This document shows, one piece after another, positions 6,810-12,323 of a stretch of DNA of 12,323 nucleotides. Origin of the DNA: Pedococcus sp. (GTDB lineage: Bacteria > Actinomycetota > Actinomycetes > Actinomycetales > Dermatophilaceae); assembly GCA_025936615.1 (NCBI GenBank), contig JAICSZ010000021.1:1-12323 (forward strand). Direction: 5' to 3'. The notes beneath the pieces are model-generated. The model worked only from the letters and a program-made list of their open reading frames with translations, searched no databases and had not been told where the DNA came from. The number at the start of each line of letters is the position of its first letter. Position 1 is the stretch's first letter. Position numbers and translations under genes: made by a program.

Positions 6810-7731
6810 AGGTTCCGTTGGTGGCCGGCGACAGGGTGAGCGCTGTGGCGGTCACCGTGCCGGTGTCGTCCGGACGTCCTGTCGCCCGGGCGCACTCACC
6901 GACCTTGATGGCTGCCGCGTTCGCCTGGGACTCCAGCAGGAACACCGTGGTCCGCGCGTCCTTCACGGTGACCGTCCGCGGCGCAGTGGAACCAGCCGCA
7001 CCCGCCCTGGCTGCCTCGGTGACGGTGAACGAGCCCTGACCGACCGAGGCGATGGTGCCGAACGCACCGAAGCCCGCCCCGCCGATCCCGCCACCGAAGC
7101 CACCACGGTTCGACGCGCCACCCGACGGTCCCGCCGTGCGGGTCCCGGTGGGGCGTGGCGTGCCGGCGTCGGGCCCGCCGTCCCCACCTGGCCGTCCGCC
7201 GAGGTCGCAGGACCCCCTGGTGGCCGCCCGCAGCTGGACCGTGGCGGCCTCGACCGGACCGGAAGGGGGCGTCGGTGACGTCGTCGGCGACATCGTCGGT
7301 CGCGGGCCGCCGGCCGTCGCCCCTGCCGGACGGGCCGGGAGGGCGGTGACGCACTCGCCCACCTTGAGTGCTGCTGCCGTGGAGGCGAGCAGTCGGGTGA
7401 TCCGGGTGGCGGTGGTGTAGACGACGGCGGTCTGCTGGGTCGGCGTCTGTAAGTGGAGCGTCCGGCCCTCGACGGCGGCGATCAGGCCGCTGGTGCCCCC
7501 GCCGAACCCACCCCGTCCGGCGCCGCCCCGGCCACCGGTGGGGCCGCCGCTCGCACCACCGTGACTGTTCCCCGAGGACCCACCACTGCCCGTCGTGGAG
7601 CCCGCGTTCGGGTTCGAGGGCCCGCACCCCACGAGGGCGAGGGCCGCCGCGAGGCACCACGCGGCATACGGCATCGACCGCCGCAGGCGGTTGGACGGGG
7701 CTGGCGCGCTCGGCGCGGCCGGGATCGGCAT
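6778..7731 (-). CDS. Lipoprotein with two DUF5666-like domains
   Basis: This 317-residue protein begins with a lipoprotein signal: RLRR (15-18), a hydrophobic stretch and the lipobox LVGC with C36 as the acylation site. A Gly/Ser-rich linker (37-80) follows, then two similar small beta domains at about 81-176 and 224-308. Each has the order GxIAxV, a TVxV or TAVV strand, a TRIT or TTVF strand, AxxxKVGEC and a late cysteine (RGSC, NGTC), resembling DUF5666. The cysteine pairs C127/C175 and C280/C308 could form disulfides outside the membrane. The two domains are joined by a Pro/Thr/Gly linker containing RGGFGGGIGGAGFGAFG. The start follows the permease stop by 12 bases, with a ribosome site overlapping that stop. 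The function of the domain is not established. The operon position suggests an accessory part of the ABC machine, for example a surface sensor or substrate-binding piece. Confidence 0.82.
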   Translation of the reverse strand: MPIPAAPSAPAPSNRLRRSMPYAAWCLAAALALVGCGPSNPNAGSTTGSGGSSGNSHGGASGGPTGGRGGAGRGGFGGGTSGLIAAVEGRTLHLQTPTQQTAVVYTTATRITRLLASTAAALKVGECVTALPARPAGATAGGPRPTMSPTTSPTPPSGPVEAATVQLRAATRGSCDLGGRPGGDGGPDAGTPRPTGTRTAGPSGGASNRGGFGGGIGGAGFGAFGTIASVGQGSFTVTEAARAGAAGSTAPRTVTVKDARTTVFLLESQANAAAIKVGECARATGRPDDTGTVTATALTLSPATNGTCAGALGAGRA

Positions 7732-7737
7732 GGTGGG

Positions 7738-7744
7738 CTTCCTC
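7738..7744 (-). promoter_or_regulatory. Ribosome binding site of the lipoprotein gene
   Basis: Read on the minus strand, GAGGAAG ends 6 bases before the ATG at 7731 and shares its first G with the TAG stop of the permease. It fixes the lipoprotein start at 7731, keeping the basic RLRR part of the signal peptide. An internal ATG at codon 20 would lose it. Confidence 0.6.
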
Positions 7745-8970
7745 TACTCGCTGCGCAGGGCGTCGATGGGTGACAGGCGGGCGGCGCGACCGGCGGGATA
7801 GACGCCGGCGACGATGCCGATGACGAGCGAGATGCCCAGGGCCGCGAGTGCGGCACTGCTGGAGAACGTCACCGGCTGGCTGATGAGCGACGGCAGGGCG
7901 GCGGCGCCGACGGCACCGAGCCCGATCCCCAGCACCCCACCCGCGAGGCCGAGCAGGCTGGCCTCGGTGAGGAACTGCCGCAGGATGGCTCGTGGCGTGG
8001 CGCCGAGCGCCTTGCGCAGGCCGATCTCGCGGACCCGCTCCGTGACCGAGACGAGCATGATGTTCATGACGCCGATCCCGCCCACGACCAACGAGATCGC
8101 GGCGATGCCGCCGAGCAGGATCGTCAGCGTACGGGCCGTCGAGGTCGCCGTCTCGACGATGGACTGCTGGCTGTTGAGTGAGAAGTCGGCGTCGGCGGCG
8201 TCGACGCCGTGGGCCGTGAGCAGCGCGTGTTGTGCCTCTTGGTATGCCGCCGACAGCGCCGCGCTGTCGCGGGCCTCGAGGTAGATGGAGGAGACCGACG
8301 TCCCGGCCGTCGGGGAGACCACGGTCGAGTAGGTCGTGAGCGGCACCGCGGCGAGGTCGTCCTGGTCGCCCCCCACCGTCGAGCCCACCGGTGCGAGCAC
8401 CCCGATGACGGTGAACGGCTGGGACGCGATGGTCACGGTCTGCCCGACTGCGCTGCGGCCGCCGAACAGGTCGGTCGCGGTCTCCGAGCCGAGGACCACC
8501 ACTGCCTGCGAAGCCTGTTCCTCCTGCGTCGTGAAGAACCGGCCCTGCTGCGTCGACCGGGCCCGCACCGACAGCCAAGCCGGGCTGGTCCCCACCACGC
8601 TCGTGCCCCAGTTCGTGCCGTTGCCGTAGAGGGTGGCCTCGGTCTGCGACGCCGGTGCGACGCCTGCGAGGTCCGGGGCGACCACGGGGTCGGCGAGCAT
8701 CGCGGCGTCGGCGGTGCTCAGGGTGGTGGCCGACCCGCGGCCGCCCCGCAGTCCGGTCAGGCTGGTCGAGCTGCCGGGACTGACGACGAGCAGGTTCGAG
8801 CCGAGCTTGTCGATCTGGGCGGCCACCGCTCGTTGTGCGCCCTGGCCGAGTCCGACGGTGAGCATGACGGCGGCGATGCCGATGAGGATGCCGAGCACCG
8901 TCAGCGCCGAACGCATCCGGCGGGTGCGAATCGCGTCGACGGCCGTCCGGAACGTCTCGCCCCAGGTCAT
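7744..8970 (-). CDS. MacB/FtsX-type ABC transporter permease
   Basis: This 408-residue permease has the standard MacB layout. An N-terminal amphipathic stretch ([20 protein letters not shown]) leads into TM1 (about 22-43). A large extracellular MacB-type domain follows (about 44-278), starting with [14 protein letters not shown] and [11 protein letters not shown]2 is at about 280-304, then the cytoplasmic coupling motif [18 protein letters not shown] (308-325), TM3 (about 334-360), TM4 (about 372-393), and the family ending [18 protein letters not shown]. Type VII ABC proteins of this kind use ATP to move the extracellular domain rather than to pass solutes through the bilayer. The start overlaps the ATPase stop (ATGA), so the two are coupled. 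Together with the adaptors it should form an efflux or envelope-remodelling complex; the substrate is unknown. Confidence 0.93.
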   Translation of the reverse strand: MTWGETFRTAVDAIRTRRMRSALTVLGILIGIAAVMLTVGLGQGAQRAVAAQIDKLGSNLLVVSPGSSTSLTGLRGGRGSATTLSTADAAMLADPVVAPDLAGVAPASQTEATLYGNGTNWGTSVVGTSPAWLSVRARSTQQGRFFTTQEEQASQAVVVLGSETATDLFGGRSAVGQTVTIASQPFTVIGVLAPVGSTVGGDQDDLAAVPLTTYSTVVSPTAGTSVSSIYLEARDSAALSAAYQEAQHALLTAHGVDAADADFSLNSQQSIVETATSTARTLTILLGGIAAISLVVGGIGVMNIMLVSVTERVREIGLRKALGATPRAILRQFLTEASLLGLAGGVLGIGLGAVGAAALPSLISQPVTFSSSAALAALGISLVIGIVAGVYPAGRAARLSPIDALRSE

Positions 8971-9716
8971 GCGGCGCTCTCCGTGAGCAGCCCGTCGCGC
9001 ATCACGACGGTGCGCTGGGCACGCGCGGCCACCTCGGCCTCGTGCGTGATGAGCACGATGGTCCGGCCCTGGTCGTTGAGGTCGACGAACAGGTCGAGCA
9101 CCTCGGCGGTCGAGTGCGAGTCGAGGTTGCCGGTGGGCTCGTCCGCGAGGACCAGCTGCGGGTCGGTCACCAGCGCGCGGGCGATCGAGACCCGTTGCTG
9201 CTGGCCGCCGGACAGCTCACCGGGGCGGTGGTGGACACGGTCCGCCAGCCCCACGCGCGCCAGCGCCTCGAGGGCCAGTCGTCTCCGCTGGGCGCGCGGC
9301 ACCCCCGCGTAGACCAGGGGCAGCTCGACGTTGCGCCAGGCGCTCATCGTGGCGAGCAGGTTGTACTGCTGGAACACGAAGCCCACCCGCCGGTTCCGCA
9401 CGTCGGCGAGCTGGTCCTCACGCATCCTCGACACGTCCTCGCCCGCCAGGTGGTAGCTGCCGGAGGTGGGCACGTCGAGGCACCCGAGGACGTGCATCAG
9501 CGTGGACTTGCCCGAGCCGGAAGGGCCGACGATCGCGACCAGCCCGCCCTCCTCGACGCTCAGGTCGACCCCGCGCAGCGCCTCCACGGCGACCGCACCG
9601 GTGGCATAGGTCTTGCGCACCGCCTCCAGGTGCAGGATGGGGACGGGGTGGGACGCGTATGCCGCCTGGCCGGCCACGGGGGTCGCGGCCGGCGTGCTCG
9701 TGCTCGGGTCGGGCAC
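8967..9716 (-). CDS. MacB/LolD-type ABC transporter ATPase
   Basis: This 249-residue nucleotide-binding subunit has an intact set of motifs, numbered from the GTG at 9716: Walker [10 protein letters not shown] (64-72), Q-loop VFQQYNLL (from 114, Q116), signature LSGGQQQR (168-175), Walker [10 protein letters not shown] (188-196, D192 and E193), the D-loop NLDSHS and the H-loop histidine at 225 in LITHE. The FQQYNLL and LDVPTSGSY segments place it with the MacB/LolD/FtsE group that pairs with FtsX-like permeases. I chose the GTG at 9716, one base after the stop of the adaptor gene, because GGGAGGGG (9722-9729) lies 5 bases upstream. The frame stays open farther upstream, but that part is antisense-like translation of the adaptor's Gly-rich tail. 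The first 26 residues before [11 protein letters not shown] are an unremarkable, variable extension. Confidence 0.94.
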   Translation of the reverse strand: MPDPSTSTPAATPVAGQAAYASHPVPILHLEAVRKTYATGAVAVEALRGVDLSVEEGGLVAIVGPSGSGKSTLMHVLGCLDVPTSGSYHLAGEDVSRMREDQLADVRNRRVGFVFQQYNLLATMSAWRNVELPLVYAGVPRAQRRRLALEALARVGLADRVHHRPGELSGGQQQRVSIARALVTDPQLVLADEPTGNLDSHSTAEVLDLFVDLNDQGRTIVLITHEAEVAARAQRTVVMRDGLLTESAA

Positions 9717-9717
9717 C

Positions 9718-11031
9718 TCAGCCCCTCCCGGTCGTGCCGCCGCCGGTGCCGCTGTTGCCCCCACCGGCGCCGCCGCGACCGCCGCCGAACCCACCACCGC
9801 CGAAGCCGCCGAACCCACCACCGCCGAAGCCGCCGCCACGGCGGGCGCCCGTCCCGCTGCCACCGGTGCCAGTGTCCGCGCCGCCGAAGCCGGTCACGGT
9901 GACCACCACCTGGTCGCCCTCCTTGAGCCCCGCGGTGACCTGGGTCGTCACCCCGTAGATGCCGCCCACCGTCACCGGGACGACCGTGGTGGTGCCCGAG
10001 CGGCTGACGTGGACCACGGTCCGTCCCCCCTGCGTGGACAGCGCCGCCGTCGGCACGGTGAGCACGTCCTGCAGGACCTTGACCGTGATGGCGACGGCGG
10101 CGGTCGTGCCCGCGTACAGGCCGGAGGGGTGCCCGGTGACGGCGATCGTCACGGGGAACTGCGCGGCCCCGCTCGAGCTGGCCGAGGCGACGACACCAAC
10201 CGTGCTCACGGTCCCGAAGACGGGGTTGGCGGTCTGGCCGCCCTGGGGCCTGACGGTGGCCTCGAGCCCCTTGCGGACCCGGTCCAGGTCAGCCGCGCCG
10301 ACCGTGGCGTCGACGACCCACGAGGTCGGGTCGATGATGTCCACGGTGGCCGAGGACGCGCCCGACCCGCCCGAGGCGCTGGACGCCGAGCCCGCTCCCT
10401 GCCCCGCGGCGCCCGACCCGCTCCCCGAGCCACTGGCGCCGCCGCCAGCCGAGCCGCCAGCTGCGGCGGAGCCGCCCACGCTGGAACCCACGCTGAGGCT
10501 GACCGCAGAGACGGTGCCCGCGATGGGCGCGGTGAGCGTGGCGTCGTCGAGCGACTGCCGCGCACTGGCGAGCTGTTGCCGGGCGCTCGCGAGCTGGGCA
10601 GCGGCCTGGGCCACGGCAACCGCTCCGGAGGCGCTCGCGGACTGGTCCTCGGCAGCGGTCACGCTTGCCGAGGCCAGGTCCACGGCGTTGCGCAGGTTCG
10701 TGGGGTCGAGCCTGGCGAGGACCTCGCCCTTGCTCACCTTCTGCCCGACGGCGACCTCGACGGAGGTGACCGTCCCAGCCGTCTGGAATGCCGCACTCGC
10801 CTGACGCGCCGGCTCGACGGTGCCGGCGGCCGCCACCGTCTGCGAGACGGTCCGCACCGTGGCCGCGACGAGCCGCGTGCCGGTGATGGGGTCGGCCATC
10901 GCGGCCTTGGCGCGGGTGGACCACCACCACCCACCGACAGCGCCACCGGCGACCAGGGCCAGGGCCAGGCCCACCACCATGGCTTGACGGACCAGTGACC
11001 GGGCTGGGTGCGGGAACCCGCGTGCCTTCAC
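9718..11031 (-). CDS. MacA/HlyD-like membrane-fusion adaptor with Gly/Phe-rich tail
   Basis: This 437-residue protein is the first gene of the operon. It has one N-terminal transmembrane helix (about 18-37), a first lipoyl half (about 56-110, [20 protein letters not shown]) and a short coiled-coil hairpin (about 112-163, with [16 protein letters not shown]). The second lipoyl half starts at [20 protein letters not shown], followed by a Ser/Gly linker (about 187-228). A beta-barrel (about 229-320) and a membrane-proximal domain (to about 380) come next. The last 55 residues are almost only Gly with Phe, Arg, Ser and Thr, including two copies of an FGGGGFGG unit. It should sit on the outer face of the membrane and bridge the MacB-like permease to the cell wall or to a substrate. 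A periplasmic/outer-membrane channel partner is not expected in this lineage. GTG at 11031 has no good ribosome site but fits a leaderless promoter; ATG at codon 18 would cut into the membrane anchor. Confidence 0.88.
   Translation of the reverse strand: MKARGFPHPARSLVRQAMVVGLALALVAGGAVGGWWWSTRAKAAMADPITGTRLVAATVRTVSQTVAAAGTVEPARQASAAFQTAGTVTSVEVAVGQKVSKGEVLARLDPTNLRNAVDLASASVTAAEDQSASASGAVAVAQAAAQLASARQQLASARQSLDDATLTAPIAGTVSAVSLSVGSSVGGSAAAGGSAGGGASGSGSGSGAAGQGAGSASSASGGSGASSATVDIIDPTSWVVDATVGAADLDRVRKGLEATVRPQGGQTANPVFGTVSTVGVVASASSSGAAQFPVTIAVTGHPSGLYAGTTAAVAITVKVLQDVLTVPTAALSTQGGRTVVHVSRSGTTTVVPVTVGGIYGVTTQVTAGLKEGDQVVVTVTGFGGADTGTGGSGTGARRGGGFGGGGFGGFGGGGFGGGRGGAGGGNSGTGGGTTGRG
9781..9828 (-). 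repeat. Perfect 24-bp tandem duplication in the adaptor tail
   Basis: Bases 9781-9804 and 9805-9828 are identical, and the next six bases (GCCGCC) begin a third copy. On the coding strand each unit encodes eight residues of the Phe/Gly tail. A perfect repeat at DNA level, rather than only at protein level, suggests recent duplication by slippage. Copy number may vary between strains without shifting the frame. Confidence 0.8.
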
Positions 11032-11039
11032 GGCTCGCG

Positions 11040-11068
11040 AACGTATGCGCCCAGGCTGGACACGTCAT
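11040..11068 (-). promoter_or_regulatory. Putative promoter of the ABC-transporter operon
   Basis: On the minus strand a -35-like ATGACG (11063-11068, four of six matches to TTGACA) is followed after 17 bases by a -10-like TACGTT (11040-11045, TANNNT). Eight bases separate the -10 from the GTG at 11031, so the transcript would be leaderless or nearly so. The spacing is good, but both hexamers are imperfect. Confidence 0.5.
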
Positions 11069-11086
11069 CGACGATGACTGGGTGTC
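11059..11086. promoter_or_regulatory. Palindromic operator candidate over the -35 box
   Basis: A perfect 15-bp palindrome, GTCATCG (11064-11070), one base, CGATGAC (11072-11078), is flanked by a second pair of arms, GACAC (11059-11063) and GTGTC (11082-11086), with three unpaired bases on one side. A smaller palindrome, GGTG-T-CACC, lies at 11081-11089. The core covers the -35 hexamer of the adaptor operon, where a bound repressor would block RNA polymerase. No regulator gene is in the window. The one-base centre and lack of a T-tract argue against a terminator for the upstream gene. Confidence 0.5.
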
Positions 11087-11098
11087 ACCTGTGAAACA

Positions 11099-11512
11099 TC
11101 AGGGGAAGTCGTCCCCGGCCTCGAGGCGCAAACGCAGGAACTCGGCCAGTGGCGCCGACTCGCCGTCCCGGGCGCCCTCACCGACCTGCAGCGGCGGGGC
11201 CGAAGGCACGACGGTCACGCCGCGCCAGCGGCCGAACCGCTCCGGGGCGACCACCAGCAGGTGGTAGCCGCCCTCGCTGTCCACCCCGATGGAGTGGTCG
11301 CGCTTGAGGTACCAGCCGACGCGACCGGTGCGGTACCGGCCTCGGCCGTTCCACGGCCTGGCCACCAGCTCACACGTCGCCAGCCCGCGCTCCCGCGCCT
11401 CCCGCACGAAGCCCTCGAGCAGCACCTGCGCCTTGGCCGACTCGGTGGCCTTGCGCCGACGAGCCGCCTCGACGTGGTACGCCGCACGCTGTGCCTTGTC
11501 GTCCTCAGCCAT
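11099..11512 (-). CDS. Small hypothetical protein downstream of a flippase-like gene
   Basis: I do not recognise this 137-residue protein. It has no signal peptide or membrane helix and is probably cytoplasmic. Residues 1-45 form a charged, helix-prone segment rich in Ala, Arg, Lys and Glu. A compact middle follows with Trp/Tyr/Gly-rich beta-like sequence (RPWNGRGRYRTGRVGWYLKR, then SIGVDSEGGYHLLVVAPE), then WRGVTVVPSAPPLQVGEGAR. The end is acidic (LEAGDDFP). The ATG at 11512 overlaps the stop of the upstream membrane-protein gene by 8 bases, so the two are co-transcribed and probably translationally coupled. Its only cysteine is in LATCEL. The coding frame is supported by the overlap and by the sensible, non-repetitive composition. 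Confidence 0.75.
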   Translation of the reverse strand: MAEDDKAQRAAYHVEAARRRKATESAKAQVLLEGFVREARERGLATCELVARPWNGRGRYRTGRVGWYLKRDHSIGVDSEGGYHLLVVAPERFGRWRGVTVVPSAPPLQVGEGARDGESAPLAEFLRLRLEAGDDFP

Positions 11513-12323
11513 CGCCCGCCTCCGCTGCCCGCAGCGTCGAGCCGTCGGGGGACGACCCGTCCTCCGTCTCCTCCACCGGAGCCTTCTTCGGGCTGGCCGA
11601 CCAGGCCAGCCACCCCAGTGCGCCCAGCGGCACCTCCATGAGGTGGGTGTACACCGAGAAGAGCACCACGCCAGCCGCGGCCGACGCCGGGGTCGCCCCC
11701 CAGGCCACGAGCGCCGCGGCAGTAGCGGTCTCGGTGACCCCCAGACCGCCGGGCGTGACGCCCACGGCGGTCAGCAGCCGGCCGATGGCGTAGGCCGCGA
11801 AGAGCTGGCCGTAGGGCAGGTGCACGACCCCCGTGGCGTGCATGCACAGCAGGAACAGCCCGTAGTAGACCCCGAAGTAGCCGACCAGGCCCAGCGTCAT
11901 GGGCAGCCACCCGGTGCGGACGACGTCGTTGATCCGGGCGCGCAGGTCCACCACCAGGTCACGCACACTCATGCTCCGGCGCTTGAACAGCCGGCCGATC
12001 ACGCGGTCGAGACCTCGCCCGATCAAGACCGCCGCTCGCTCCGAGACCAGCATGGACACGAAGGCCGCGAGGAGCAGCCCGCCGCTCAAGGCGCCCGCCA
12101 CCGCCGCATCCGACAGGGCGTTCGGCACGTCTGGGTCGTGCCCGGAGAACAGGGCCAGGATCGCCACGAGGGGCAGCGCGACCCGGGACAGCACGTTCCA
12201 GACGCCGGTGACGATCGCGGAGGTCGAGATGTCGCGCCGCGAGAACCCCCAGGACCGGCAGATCGTGTACGTGGCCGCCAGCCCGGCCGCACCGCCGCCG
12301 GGCAGCAGGTTGCCGACCGACGA
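11505..12323 (-). CDS. UPF0104/LPG-synthase-TM-like polytopic membrane protein, partial
   Basis: The frame is open from the window edge (12323) to the TGA at 11505-11507, giving 272 C-terminal residues; the N-terminus lies outside. The sequence enters at NLLPGGGAAGLAATYTICRS, the conserved glycine-rich segment of the lysylphosphatidylglycerol-synthase transmembrane (UPF0104, YbhN/AglD-like) family. Several hydrophobic helices follow, for example RVALPLVAILALF, ALSGGLLLAAFVSMLV, MTLGLVGYFGVYYGLFLLC and AAAGVVLFSVYTHLMEVPLG. The second family motif, GRLLTAVGVTPGGLGVTETA, has the typical tandem Gly/Thr/Pro pattern. Members are flippase-like lipid-processing or lipid-linked-glycan proteins of the cytoplasmic membrane. 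Which lipid this one handles cannot be told, and no MprF-type synthetase domain is present in the visible part. A GTG at 12194 is internal, since the homology continues upstream of it. Confidence 0.88.
   Translation of the reverse strand, partial: SSVGNLLPGGGAAGLAATYTICRSWGFSRRDISTSAIVTGVWNVLSRVALPLVAILALFSGHDPDVPNALSDAAVAGALSGGLLLAAFVSMLVSERAAVLIGRGLDRVIGRLFKRRSMSVRDLVVDLRARINDVVRTGWLPMTLGLVGYFGVYYGLFLLCMHATGVVHLPYGQLFAAYAIGRLLTAVGVTPGGLGVTETATAAALVAWGATPASAAAGVVLFSVYTHLMEVPLGALGWLAWSASPKKAPVEETEDGSSPDGSTLRAAEAGDG

Noticed and set aside
6896..8578. A 560-codon minus-strand frame overlapping the permease and lipoprotein genes.
   Set aside because: It is out of frame with two proteins that have definite motifs (MacB permease, lipobox protein). 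Its translation is Arg/Gly/Pro-rich with no conserved pattern.
9717..9863. An N-terminal extension of 49 residues for the ABC ATPase.
   Set aside because: It would overlap the adaptor's Gly-rich tail in another frame and is Ala/Val-rich antisense-like sequence. A good ribosome site sits just before the GTG at 9716.
9613..10998. A 461-codon plus-strand frame opposite the first adaptor, and a similar 367-codon one at 8209-9312.
   Set aside because: Both are antisense to motif-complete transporter genes and have shadow-type composition.

Overview
The window is very GC-rich and comes from an actinobacterium. Supporting signs are GTG starts, GTGA/ATGA gene overlaps, a linked MurT/GatD pair, and an actinobacteria-type phosphotransferase. 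The gene set fits a Gram-positive, monoderm high-GC lineage; a member of the Intrasporangiaceae or a relative is my guess, not something the sequence proves. No RNA genes, CRISPR arrays, insertion sequences or phage genes are visible. Coding density is very high and no gene-free stretch exceeds about 115 bases.

Left part (1-4949, mostly + strand). The window opens inside guaA (GMP synthase, C-terminal 228 residues), followed after 3 bases by a PlsC-type lysophosphatidate acyltransferase. A small SnoaL/NTF2-like gene points the other way at 1483-1881. From 1994, apparently from a leaderless promoter, runs a tightly overlapping trio: murT, gatD and a small-molecule-kinase-like phosphotransferase. 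MurT and GatD together amidate the D-glutamate of lipid II. The third gene is translationally coupled to them but has no assigned role.

Middle part (4953-11031, - strand). Five overlapping or nearly abutting genes form one probable operon, in transcription order: a membrane-fusion (MacA/HlyD-like) adaptor with a Gly/Phe-rich tail, a MacB-type ABC ATPase, a MacB/FtsX-type permease, a lipoprotein with two DUF5666-like domains, and a second, much larger adaptor-like protein carrying a huge Ser/Thr/Pro-rich insert. A putative promoter with a 28-bp imperfect palindrome over its -35 box lies just upstream of the first gene. This is the most distinctive locus in the window: an ABC envelope machine with two adaptors and a dedicated lipoprotein in a cell that should lack an outer membrane.

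Right part (11099-12323, - strand). A small unrecognised protein overlaps the end of a polytopic membrane protein of the UPF0104/lysylphosphatidylglycerol-synthase-TM (flippase-like) family, which runs off the window edge.

A DNA-level signal also cuts across these regions. The hexamer TATGCC/GGCATA, five times as GTATGCCGC or its complement, accounts for 8 of the 12 TAT/ATA trinucleotides that I counted on the + strand, and in coding regions it forces rare codons.
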